Source: Nonomuraea cypriaca
GTDB lineage: Bacteria > Actinomycetota > Actinomycetes > Streptosporangiales > Streptosporangiaceae
DNA length: 33,409 nt
Direction: 5' to 3'
Assembly: GCF_015645445.1 (NCBI RefSeq)
Contig: NZ_JADOGI010000117.1
Location: 1-33,409, forward strand
The translations under genes were made by a program, and so were the position numbers. A model generated the notes under the pieces. It was not told where the DNA came from. It saw only the letters and a list, made by a program, of their open reading frames with translations, and ran no database searches. Of this stretch, positions 14,661 through 21,802 are shown piece by piece. Each line of letters begins with the position of its first letter. Position 1 is the first letter of the stretch.

Positions 14661-15833
14661 CTAATCGCTGCCGGTGACGAAACTCTGGATGGCGACCACC
14701 GCGCCGCCACGGGCCCATTCGCGAAAGTCGTCCGCCTCGATGACCACGTCGGCCGAGTCCGGCACGCCGCGCCGGTTCGCGGCGAGGGCCCGGTGGAGGC
14801 CGTCCTTCGCGACGCGCGCCAGCTCAACGCCTTCGCCGGCCACGATCACCGTCTTGACCATGGCGAACGTCGCGATGTGCGCGATGAGCCTGCCGAGCGC
14901 GTCAGCGGCCTCGCCGACGACGCTGAGGCACACCGAGTCCCCCTGCGCGGCCAGCCACATCACCTCCTCGTACGTCACCACCCGCCCCAGCCCCTGCCCG
15001 GCAGCGGTCACGATCGACTCGCTGGACAGGTACGCGGCGGCGCATCCGCGGTGGCCTTCCCCGCACATCGGTCCACCGCCGTTCAGCACGAGGTGGGCGA
15101 ACATGCCGAGGTCCGCCTCGGTCGTGGTCACCAGGTGGTCGTGCACGACGAGGGCGTAGCCGATCCCCGCCCCGATCGAGACGAGCGCGAAGTCGCGCAG
15201 CCCGCGGGCGGCACCGAACCAGTGATGCTGGTGGGCCAGCGCCGCCACGTCGTTCTTGACCACGCAGGGGACGCCCAGCGCCTGCTCGAGCAGCGCCTTG
15301 AGCGGCACCTGCCGCCAGCCGAGGAAGGCCGAGTCGACCAGCCGCTCGCCTCCGACCTGAACCGCGGCGCGGGCGTCGCCGGCGAGCGTGACACCGGCGC
15401 CGACAGGTGGTCTCCCACCGCCGGACAGCTCGTCCAGCAGCCGCCTGGCCTGGCGGCACACGGCCTCAGGAGTGTGGTCGGAGATCGGCTCGTCGCGGGC
15501 CGCGACGATCTGGGCGCGCAGGTCGGTGACGACGGCGTGGACGCGGTCGGCGGTCAACTTGACACCGAGGAAACGGTGCTCGCCCGCGGCCACGTCCAGT
15601 GGGCGGGTCGGGCGGCCGTTGACCGGGTCGTGCACCACGTCGCCTTCGACGAGGATCCCGGCGTCGACCATGGGCTTGGTCAGTCTCGTCAGGCTGCCTG
15701 TCGACAGGCGCAGGGTCCTGGCCAGCGCGGTCCTGGAGTGCGGGCCGTGGATGATGAGCTCCTTGACGATCGAGCGGGCCGCGTCAGGCAGGTCGTCCCA
15801 CATGCCGGACCAGCTCCCCGGCTCAACCCCCAT
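14661..15833 (-). CDS. ROK-family transcriptional repressor
   Basis: The protein has 390 residues from the ATG at 15833. GGGAGG lies 9 bases upstream of it; the other ATG (15842) sits directly on that SD. The N-terminal winged helix (ALARTLRLSTGSLTRLTKPM) is followed by the ROK sugar-kinase-like domain with LGVKLTADRVHAVVTDL, VKNDVAALA and SIGAGIGYALV. The family zinc motif CxCGxxGC is partly degenerate: GGPMCGEGHRGCAAAYLS. ROK repressors bind a sugar or sugar phosphate and release their operator. It is co-oriented with the GH42 gene and divergent from a truncated sugar-binding lipoprotein. Similar palindromes near both start sites look like its operators. Confidence 0.9.
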   Translation of the reverse strand: MGVEPGSWSGMWDDLPDAARSIVKELIIHGPHSRTALARTLRLSTGSLTRLTKPMVDAGILVEGDVVHDPVNGRPTRPLDVAAGEHRFLGVKLTADRVHAVVTDLRAQIVAARDEPISDHTPEAVCRQARRLLDELSGGGRPPVGAGVTLAGDARAAVQVGGERLVDSAFLGWRQVPLKALLEQALGVPCVVKNDVAALAHQHHWFGAARGLRDFALVSIGAGIGYALVVHDHLVTTTEADLGMFAHLVLNGGGPMCGEGHRGCAAAYLSSESIVTAAGQGLGRVVTYEEVMWLAAQGDSVCLSVVGEAADALGRLIAHIATFAMVKTVIVAGEGVELARVAKDGLHRALAANRRGVPDSADVVIEADDFREWARGGAVVAIQSFVTGSD

Positions 15834-15854
15834 CAGCGCCATCCTCCCTCAATT

Positions 15855-15871
15855 GGCTTCGTCGCGAAACT
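15855..15871. promoter_or_regulatory. Putative ROK operator, site 1 (before the ROK gene)
   Basis: GGCTTCG-TCG-CGAAACT is an imperfect palindrome aligned with the perfect one at 15962-15978; both are preceded by TT. It lies about 20 bases upstream of the ROK start and overlaps a minus-strand TAGTTT that could be its -10. Confidence 0.5.
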
Positions 15872-15961
15872 AGCATGTCCATCGCGTAACCACGCCTGCA
15901 CCCCGGAGCTCCTGAAAAGTGCGGATAGGTAGTGACATGAGTCTCACCTTGTCTCCAGGTT

Positions 15962-15978
15962 GGCTTTGTTGCAAAGCC
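15962..15978. promoter_or_regulatory. Putative ROK operator, site 2 (before the sugar-binding gene)
   Basis: GGCTTTG-TTG-CAAAGCC is a perfect 7-bp inverted repeat around 3 bases, 28 bases before the lipoprotein start. Size and shape match NagC/Mlc/XylR-type ROK operators, and site 1 near the ROK gene shares its pattern. Confidence 0.6.
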
Positions 15979-16005
15979 ATCTTGCTTCGCATGAAGGAGG
16001 CATGG

Positions 16006-16554
16006 ATGCGTATCACGAGGTTCGCCGCGATGCTCAGCATGGCCGCCGCCCTGACGGCCTGCTCCTCGGCCACGCCCGGGAGCACCGGCACACCGTCGGC
16101 GAACGCCGGGCCGGTCACGCTGGAGTTCTGGTGCTGGGGCACGTCGCAGAAGGCCAAGGTCGAGGCGTTCACCAAGGCCCACCCGGACGTCCAGGTCAAG
16201 CACACCGACGTGGGAGGTGGCACGGACACGGCGGCCAAGCTGCTCACGGCGAACCGGGCGGGCAACGGCCCCGACGGCGTCTGCCTGGAATACGACACCC
16301 TGCCCTCCATGATCGTGGCAGGGGCGCTGGCCGACATCTCCGCCTACACCGGCGACGTCAAGAACGCCTTCAGCCCGGAAGTGTGGGCCCTGACCAGCTT
16401 CGACGGCGCCGTCTACGGAGTGCCGCAGGACGTCGGCCCGATGGTCCTGGTCTACAACAGGAAGCGTTTCGGGGAGCTGAAGATCGAGCCGCCGGCCACC
16501 TGGCAGGACTTCGCGAAGGTCGCGCGCTCGTCGCGATCGGCACCGCGAGGGTGA
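16006..16554 (+). pseudogene. Truncated sugar ABC transporter solute-binding lipoprotein
   Basis: The start at ATG 16006 has a strong SD (AAGGAGG). The signal peptide MRITRFAAMLSMAAALTAC ends in a lipobox with Cys19. The first lobe of a family-1 extracellular sugar-binding protein follows: VTLEFWCWGTSQKAKVEAF, KLLTANRAGNGPD, VYGVPQDVGPMVLVYNRKRF and PPATWQDFAKVAR. Homology ends at about codon 174 (near 16527) and the frame closes after eight unrelated residues at 16554. Full-length relatives have some 420-450 residues, and permease genes normally follow; here both are gone. Divergent from the ROK gene and behind a ROK-like operator, so this was the first gene of a sugar-uptake operon lost by deletion. 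Confidence 0.85.
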
Positions 16555-16585
16555 CCGCGCGGCGCAGCCTGCTCAGCGTTGTCAT
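16528..16585 (-). pseudogene. 5' stub of an unidentified exported or membrane protein gene
   Basis: On the minus strand, ATG at 16585 has GGAAGAGAG upstream and encodes MTTLSRLRRAVTLAVPIATS, a typical positively charged plus hydrophobic signal-like N-terminus. The frame then runs straight into the antisense of the truncated sugar-binding gene at about 16528, where sense is lost. Most likely the surviving start of a gene whose body was removed by the same deletion that truncated its neighbour. The family cannot be named from 20 residues. Confidence 0.4.
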
Positions 16586-16725
16586 GGTTTCTCTCTTCCG
16601 AACGCAGGCGTGGTCGTGACACCCCGGCCGGTCCGCGTGCCGTCGTGGCCCCGGGGCGCTCACCTGACGGTCACTTCACGGTCACCGCCTGCGAGACCCG
16701 GCCCAAGCGGGGCAGAGGGCTGGGC

Positions 16726-19239
16726 GTGGCGAAGACGACCCGTACGTTCCTGCTCACGGCCGCGGTGTTCGCGCTGGCCGTCTCCGGCCTGTGCGCCGTC
16801 CCTCCCGTCGGCTACTTCCTGCTGAGCCGGGCGCTCGCGGTGGTGCTGGTCTTCCCCGGCCTGGGCCAGGGGCGGCCGGCGATCACGGCGGCGATTCTCG
16901 TGGCCTTCGCCGTGGCTCTGACGGCCGGGGCCCACGTCGTGTTCAGGTGGTCCGGGTTCGGCGAGTCGCGGCTCGGGCTGCTCGTCTGCTGGGGTCTGGC
17001 GGGCGGCCCCGCCGGGGTGTTCGCCGTCCTCGCGTGGGCGCGGCTGCACGACCGGCCGTTCCAGGAGCACGCGGCGTACGCCGCCTCATGGGGGATGGCG
17101 ACGGCCCTGCTCGCCGCGCTCCTGGCGCTGGCCGTGACGCGCCGGGTCCCGGCCGCCCCGCGCGGGCGTGAGCGCTCGTTCCATCCCCGCACGTGGGTGC
17201 TGCCCGCGCTGGTGGCGGGGTGGGCGGTGGTGTGGAACGTGCTGCCGGGTGAGCAGCCGTTGCTCGCCTGGCTGCCGCTGTCCGAGAAGTACTTCGACCA
17301 GGTGGCCGTCGTCCTCGCCACCGTCGCGGCCGGCTCGCTCGAAGGGGTGTTGCGGCGGCGATTACCGGTCGAGGGGCGTCCCGGCCGCGCGTTCGTGCTG
17401 GCCTGGCTCGCGGCGTGCGCGGCGCCCCTGGTGTACGCGGCCGTGGTGGCGATCGACGGCGGCATGCGGGAGTTGCTGCTGGCCGAGCCGCTGAGCCCGG
17501 TATGGGTGACGGATTACCTCCAGGATCTCGGGTCGGCGCTGGTCGCCGAGCCCGCGCAGGTCGCGGTGCCGCCCTTGCTGATCGCGCTGGTGGCCACCGT
17601 GTGGCAGCGGATCGTCCCCCGTCGCGAGCGGGCGCCCGCCGCGCCCGATCCCGTGCGGACCGACCGCCGGTGGAGCCTGGTGGTGGCCGGGGCGGCGCTG
17701 GCGCTGACGTACTCGTGCCTGGCCGTCACGTCGCGCTATCCCGCGCTGACGCGGCGGACGTTCGACGAGGAGACGCCGGTGATGCTGCGGGCGCTCGCCT
17801 TACTCGCCCCGCCCGATCCGGTGCTGGGCACGACCGTCGTGGTGTGGTCATGGACGGTGGCGGCGGCGTTCGGGGCGTCGGCGGCGGTCCTGGTGTACGT
17901 CGCGGTGCGGGGGCGGCTCGTCCGGCTGTTCCCGGCGTCGGACTACCTGGTGCTGGTGGCCGCGCTCGCGCTGGCCGCCGCCCTGGCATGGAACGCGGGC
18001 GGCGTGATCGCCTATGCGGTGACCGGTGAGCGGCCGCTGGGCGTCTCGCCGGCCGAGGAGGCGGCCGCGTTCACGGCCTTCGTGCTGCCGGTGTTCGCGG
18101 CGCTGCTGTTCATCGTGCACTCGCAGGCCGCGGTGACGCGGTTCGCACGGATCGTGGACCTGGAGGGTGAGCGGGCGAAGCTGGGCGAGCGGTACCGGGC
18201 ATGGAAGGAGCAGGTACGCGAGCACGCGCCCGGCCGCCGCGAGCGCGGGCTGATCGCGGCGCGGGCCGCCGGGGCGGCGCTGGTGCTGGCCGTGGTGGCG
18301 GGGGCCGTGCCCGGGTTCGGCATCGAGGTCCTGGACAACGGGCTCTTGCCGGCGGTGCCCGCGCTGTCCCTCGCGATGCCGCCGCCGGACAACCTCATGA
18401 CCGCGCTCTACATCGTGTTCCTGGCCGGGCTGGCCTACCTGGGGCTCATGAAGGCGAACCTCCGTGAGCGCCGCGTGCCGGCCTGGCTCGCCCTGTGGGG
18501 GCTCTCGGTGGTGGCCGGAGGGCTGGCCGCGCTCGGGCCCGCGGGGCTGCAGATGGGGTTGGTCGCCGGGCCGTTCGTCGTCGCGGGCCTGGTGGTGACG
18601 CTGCGGCGGAAGGTCCTCATGTACGGGGCCGCGGTGCTGGTCCTCGTGGCCCTGGTGCCGCTCGTACGGGTGGCCCCGGCGCGCGAGCAGGTCCTGATCC
18701 GCCCGGCCACCTGGCAGGAGACGCGTGCCAGGCTGACGATCGACGCCTCCTACCCGCGGGCCGAGGGCGCGGACGTGGCGCGGGTCAACGCGGCCCTGTT
18801 CGCCCCGGTCCAGGAGGCCGTCGAGGAGGTCTCGCGGGATCTCCGGGCCAATCCGGCGGCCACCGCCGAGGTGCGGAGCACGTACGTCGTGGTGCGCAAC
18901 GACGCCGCGGTGATCTCGGTGCGTTACACGTTTCCAGGCCGGGCGGGGCGCGCGGTCAACTTCGACCGGGCCGCGGGCGATACGCTCACCGTGCACGAGA
19001 TCTTCGCCCCGGCCGCGTTCACACCGGCCGGCCGCCGGCTGCTGGCCGGCGCGCTACGGCCCCTCATGCCGCGCGGCCAGGACCCCAGGACCGTGACGGC
19101 GGACAACGAGCGCCTGCTGGTCAACCTGGGCACGGGCGCCGTGGAGTTCATGTTCGGGCGCGACTACTTCTGCACCGACTGCGCCCCCTTCACCGTACGG
19201 GTGCCGCGCGAACGACTCGGAGACCTGCTGCGGCGGTAA
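16726..19239 (+). CDS. Large multi-pass membrane protein with C-terminal soluble domain
   Basis: The protein has 837 residues from GTG 16726 (AGAGGG six bases upstream). The first 670 residues hold many hydrophobic segments, probably 14-16 membrane helices, separated by short charged loops, with one longer charged linker near residues 475-510 (LEGERAKLGERYRAWKEQVR). After the last helix (about 635-650) comes a soluble, probably extracytoplasmic domain. It reads LTIDASYPRAEGADVARVNA, YVVVRNDAAVISVRYTF, NFDRAAGDTLTVHEIF and LLAGALRPLM, resembling the DUF3298/RsiV-type lysozyme-binding fold. A Cys pair FCTDC is near the end. I do not recognise the family as a whole. It ends 140 bases before mreB and may be read into that cluster. 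Confidence 0.75.
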   Translation: MAKTTRTFLLTAAVFALAVSGLCAVPPVGYFLLSRALAVVLVFPGLGQGRPAITAAILVAFAVALTAGAHVVFRWSGFGESRLGLLVCWGLAGGPAGVFAVLAWARLHDRPFQEHAAYAASWGMATALLAALLALAVTRRVPAAPRGRERSFHPRTWVLPALVAGWAVVWNVLPGEQPLLAWLPLSEKYFDQVAVVLATVAAGSLEGVLRRRLPVEGRPGRAFVLAWLAACAAPLVYAAVVAIDGGMRELLLAEPLSPVWVTDYLQDLGSALVAEPAQVAVPPLLIALVATVWQRIVPRRERAPAAPDPVRTDRRWSLVVAGAALALTYSCLAVTSRYPALTRRTFDEETPVMLRALALLAPPDPVLGTTVVVWSWTVAAAFGASAAVLVYVAVRGRLVRLFPASDYLVLVAALALAAALAWNAGGVIAYAVTGERPLGVSPAEEAAAFTAFVLPVFAALLFIVHSQAAVTRFARIVDLEGERAKLGERYRAWKEQVREHAPGRRERGLIAARAAGAALVLAVVAGAVPGFGIEVLDNGLLPAVPALSLAMPPPDNLMTALYIVFLAGLAYLGLMKANLRERRVPAWLALWGLSVVAGGLAALGPAGLQMGLVAGPFVVAGLVVTLRRKVLMYGAAVLVLVALVPLVRVAPAREQVLIRPATWQETRARLTIDASYPRAEGADVARVNAALFAPVQEAVEEVSRDLRANPAATAEVRSTYVVVRNDAAVISVRYTFPGRAGRAVNFDRAAGDTLTVHEIFAPAAFTPAGRRLLAGALRPLMPRGQDPRTVTADNERLLVNLGTGAVEFMFGRDYFCTDCAPFTVRVPRERLGDLLRR

Positions 19240-19379
19240 GGCTCCGAGCGCTCCGGCGACCCTGACCTGGGACGACAGGGGCGGATACAGAGTTGATACG
19301 TTTGCGGGCAGATCGCTCAGGGCAGCGCGAGGGCGGGCAGCGTCCCCCTGCCCTTCCCCGGTCGAAAGGCTGTGCGGCG

Positions 19380-20609
19380 ATGGCATTCGCATGGGCTCTT
19401 CTCGGTCATGACATAGCGGTCGATCTCGGCACCGCCAACACGCTCGTCTACGTACGCAGGAAGGGCATCGTGCTGAACGAGCCCTCCGTCATCGCAATCA
19501 ACCTTCACAAGAACACCGTGGTGGCCGTCGGCAAGGCGGCCAAGCGCATGGTGGGGCGCACTCCCCCGCACATCGCCACGATCAGGCCGCTCAAGGACGG
19601 CGTGATCGCGGATCTGGACGCGGCGGAGCGGATGTTACGGATGTTCATCCAGAGGGCGCACCCGAACAGGTTCCTGGCCAAGCCGCGCATCGTCGTGGCG
19701 GTGCCGAGCGGCACCACCTCGATCGAGCAGCGGGCTGTCAAGGAGGCCGCGTACGAGGCGGGCGCGCGCCGGGTGCACATCATCGAGGAGTCGATGGCCG
19801 CGGCCATCGGCGCCGGGCTGAAGGTCGGCGAGGCCACCGGCAACATGGTCGTGGACATCGGCGGCGGGACCACGGAGGTCGCCATCGTGTCCATGAGCGG
19901 CGTCGTGGTCGCCAAGTCGCTGCGGGTGGGCGGCGACGAGCTGGACGAGGCGATCATCACGTACACGAAGAAGGAACACGCGCTGCTGCTCGGCGACCGG
20001 ACGGCCGAGCGGCTGAAGATCGACCTGGGCACGGTGCGGCCCGCGCCGGTGACCGCCCGCGACACCGATCCCGTGCCGAAGGGCCGGCACCGGGTCGGCG
20101 CGCCCGCCGAGCCCGTGGACGGGGAGCCGATCGCGGCGGAGGACGAGGAGCGGGAGCCGGCTCCCCCGTCGCGCTGGAACCCGTTCAGGTCCAGGCCCAA
20201 GGCCGAGACCGTGACGCCGGCCGCGGCGCCGCACCCGCTTGCCCCTGACGCCTCGGCCCCGGTACGCGGCCGCGACCTCGTCAGCGGGCTGCCGAAGACG
20301 GCGACGATCTCCGCCGAGCAGATCAGCGAGGCCATCGAGGACCAGGTGCAGACCATCATCGACGCCGTGCAGACGACGCTCGACCAGTGCCCGGCCGAGC
20401 TGGCCGGCGACCTGCTGGACAACGGCATCGTGCTGACCGGCGGCGGCGCGCTGCTGCGCGGCCTGGCCGAGCGGATGGGCGAGGCCACCGGCATGCCGAT
20501 CAGGGTGGTGGACAAGCCGCTGTACTCGGTGGCGCTGGGCGCGGGCCGCTGCGTCGAGCGCTTCCAGGCCATGCGTGACGTGCTGCTGCCCGATTGGTCA
20601 CGCCGGTGA
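19380..20609 (+). CDS. mreB: Rod-shape determining protein MreB with an internal insertion
   Basis: The 409-residue actin homologue organises peptidoglycan synthesis on the inner membrane face. Start ATG 19380 gives the usual MreB start (LGHDIAVDLGTANTLVYVR); AAAGG lies 10 bases upstream. ATPase motifs are phosphate-1 DLGTANT (15-21), connect-1 and phosphate-2 VVDIGGGTTEVAIV (157-170), and the adenosine motif GIVLTGGGALLRGL. Between TAERLKIDLG and VRGRDLVSGLP, where most MreB proteins have a short loop, there are about 75 residues (219-293) rich in Pro, Ala, Glu and Arg. The protein is thus longer than the usual 340-350. Possible promoter elements before it (GATACA near 19284) are weak. First gene of mreB-mreC-mreD-PBP2-rodA. 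Confidence 0.95.
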   Translation: MAFAWALLGHDIAVDLGTANTLVYVRRKGIVLNEPSVIAINLHKNTVVAVGKAAKRMVGRTPPHIATIRPLKDGVIADLDAAERMLRMFIQRAHPNRFLAKPRIVVAVPSGTTSIEQRAVKEAAYEAGARRVHIIEESMAAAIGAGLKVGEATGNMVVDIGGGTTEVAIVSMSGVVVAKSLRVGGDELDEAIITYTKKEHALLLGDRTAERLKIDLGTVRPAPVTARDTDPVPKGRHRVGAPAEPVDGEPIAAEDEEREPAPPSRWNPFRSRPKAETVTPAAAPHPLAPDASAPVRGRDLVSGLPKTATISAEQISEAIEDQVQTIIDAVQTTLDQCPAELAGDLLDNGIVLTGGGALLRGLAERMGEATGMPIRVVDKPLYSVALGAGRCVERFQAMRDVLLPDWSRR

Positions 20610-21334
20610 AGCGGACGCTCGTCCTGCTCGTGCTCGCCGCCGGCGTCCTGCTCGTCGTGATCGACCGTACGCTGGCCCCGCTCGCCCCGCTGAGGGCCGC
20701 CGGCTCGGCCGTGTACGGCACGGCGGAGAGCGCGGTCGGGACCGTCACCAGGTCGTTCGGCGGCGAGCAGCGGCTGCGGGCGCTGGAGCGGGAGAACGCC
20801 GGGCTGCGCGCTGACCTGCTGACCACCACCCGGCAGGGCCCGGCGGTCTCCGGGCATGAGGGCGTGGCCGCGCACGTGGTCGGGTTCGGCCGGGACCGCA
20901 GCGTCACCGTCGACGCCGGCTCAGGGGCGGGCGTCACGCGGGACGTGACGGTGCTGAACGCCGACGGCCTCGTGGGCAAGATCAGTTGGGCCGGCTCCTC
21001 GACCGCCTCGGTGTCCCTGATCACCGACGCCTCCTCCTCCGTGGGCGCGCGCATGGCGGGCTCGGGCGAGCTGGGCATGGTGACGGGGCTGCCGGGCGAC
21101 GGGCTGCTGCGGCTGAGCCTGTTCGACCCGAACGCGCCGCTCAAGGCCGGCGACCAGGTGGTGACGCTCGGCTCGGCGGGCGGGCGGCCGTATGTCGCCA
21201 GGGTGCCCATCGGCACGGTCACCACGATCGAGAGCGTGCCGGGCGCGGCCATCCGTACGGCGCTGGTCCGGCCCGCCGCCCGGCTGTCCGCGCTCGACCT
21301 CGTCACCGTGATCGTGCCGGAACCCGAGGGGTGA
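20606..21334 (+). CDS. mreC: Rod-shape determining protein MreC
   Basis: The protein has 242 residues from GTG 20606, which overlaps the mreB stop as GTGA, implying coupling; an upstream TTG (20594) is less likely. One N-terminal membrane helix (TLVLLVLAAGVLLVVID) is followed by a short helical segment (LRALERENAGLRADLL, coiled-coil-like) and the beta-barrel MreC core: VVGFGRDRSVTVDAGSGAGV, LVGKISWAGSSTASVSLITD and PLKAGDQVVTLGSAG. MreC lies on the periplasmic side and links MreB/MreD to PBP2. It ends 3 bases before mreD. Confidence 0.92.
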   Translation: MKRTLVLLVLAAGVLLVVIDRTLAPLAPLRAAGSAVYGTAESAVGTVTRSFGGEQRLRALERENAGLRADLLTTTRQGPAVSGHEGVAAHVVGFGRDRSVTVDAGSGAGVTRDVTVLNADGLVGKISWAGSSTASVSLITDASSSVGARMAGSGELGMVTGLPGDGLLRLSLFDPNAPLKAGDQVVTLGSAGGRPYVARVPIGTVTTIESVPGAAIRTALVRPAARLSALDLVTVIVPEPEG

Positions 21335-21337
21335 GCC

Positions 21338-21802
21338 ATGGGGCTGGTGCTGTTCATGTTCGCCGCTCCGCTGCTCCAGGTGCTGCTGGTGAACCGGTCG
21401 CCGTGGGGTGGGCCCGACCTGGTGACGCTGGCCGTGGTGTGGCTCGCGCTGTCCAGGGGCCCGGTCTGGGGGTGCGTGGCCGGACTGGTGGCGGGGCTGG
21501 CCGCCGACGTGACGCCGCCCGCCGACGGCACGGTGGGGCGCACGGCCCTGGTGCTGTCGGTGACCGGGCTGCTGACCGGGCGGTGGCGCGAGGGCAAGGC
21601 CCCGATGGTGGCCGCGCCCGGCGTCGCTCTCGGGCTGGTGCTGCAGGCGGGCGCGGCGGTGGCGCTGGGCGACGAGCACTGGACGGCCGTGGTCTCGTGG
21701 CTGCCGCCTGCCCTGGGCTGGACGGTGGCGCTCGGCGCGCTCGTGGCCGCGGTGATCGCGCGGCGCCGGCCGCATCCGGCGGTGGTGTCGCGCCGTGTCT
21801 AG
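21338..21802 (+). CDS. mreD: Rod-shape determining protein MreD
   Basis: The 154-residue protein is almost wholly hydrophobic, with about five membrane segments, starting with LVLFMFAAPLLQVLLVN. The PWGGPDLVTLAVVWLALSRG region and GLVAGLAADVTPP match actinobacterial MreD. ATG 21338 is preceded by GAGGGG. MreD is the membrane partner of MreC and PBP2/RodA. It overlaps the PBP2 gene by 8 bases. Confidence 0.9.
   Translation: MGLVLFMFAAPLLQVLLVNRSPWGGPDLVTLAVVWLALSRGPVWGCVAGLVAGLAADVTPPADGTVGRTALVLSVTGLLTGRWREGKAPMVAAPGVALGLVLQAGAAVALGDEHWTAVVSWLPPALGWTVALGALVAAVIARRRPHPAVVSRRV

Noticed and set aside
19293..19379. Upstream start of mreB at 19293
   Set aside because: The additional 29 residues are unlike MreB N-termini. 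ATG 19380 gives the conserved start.
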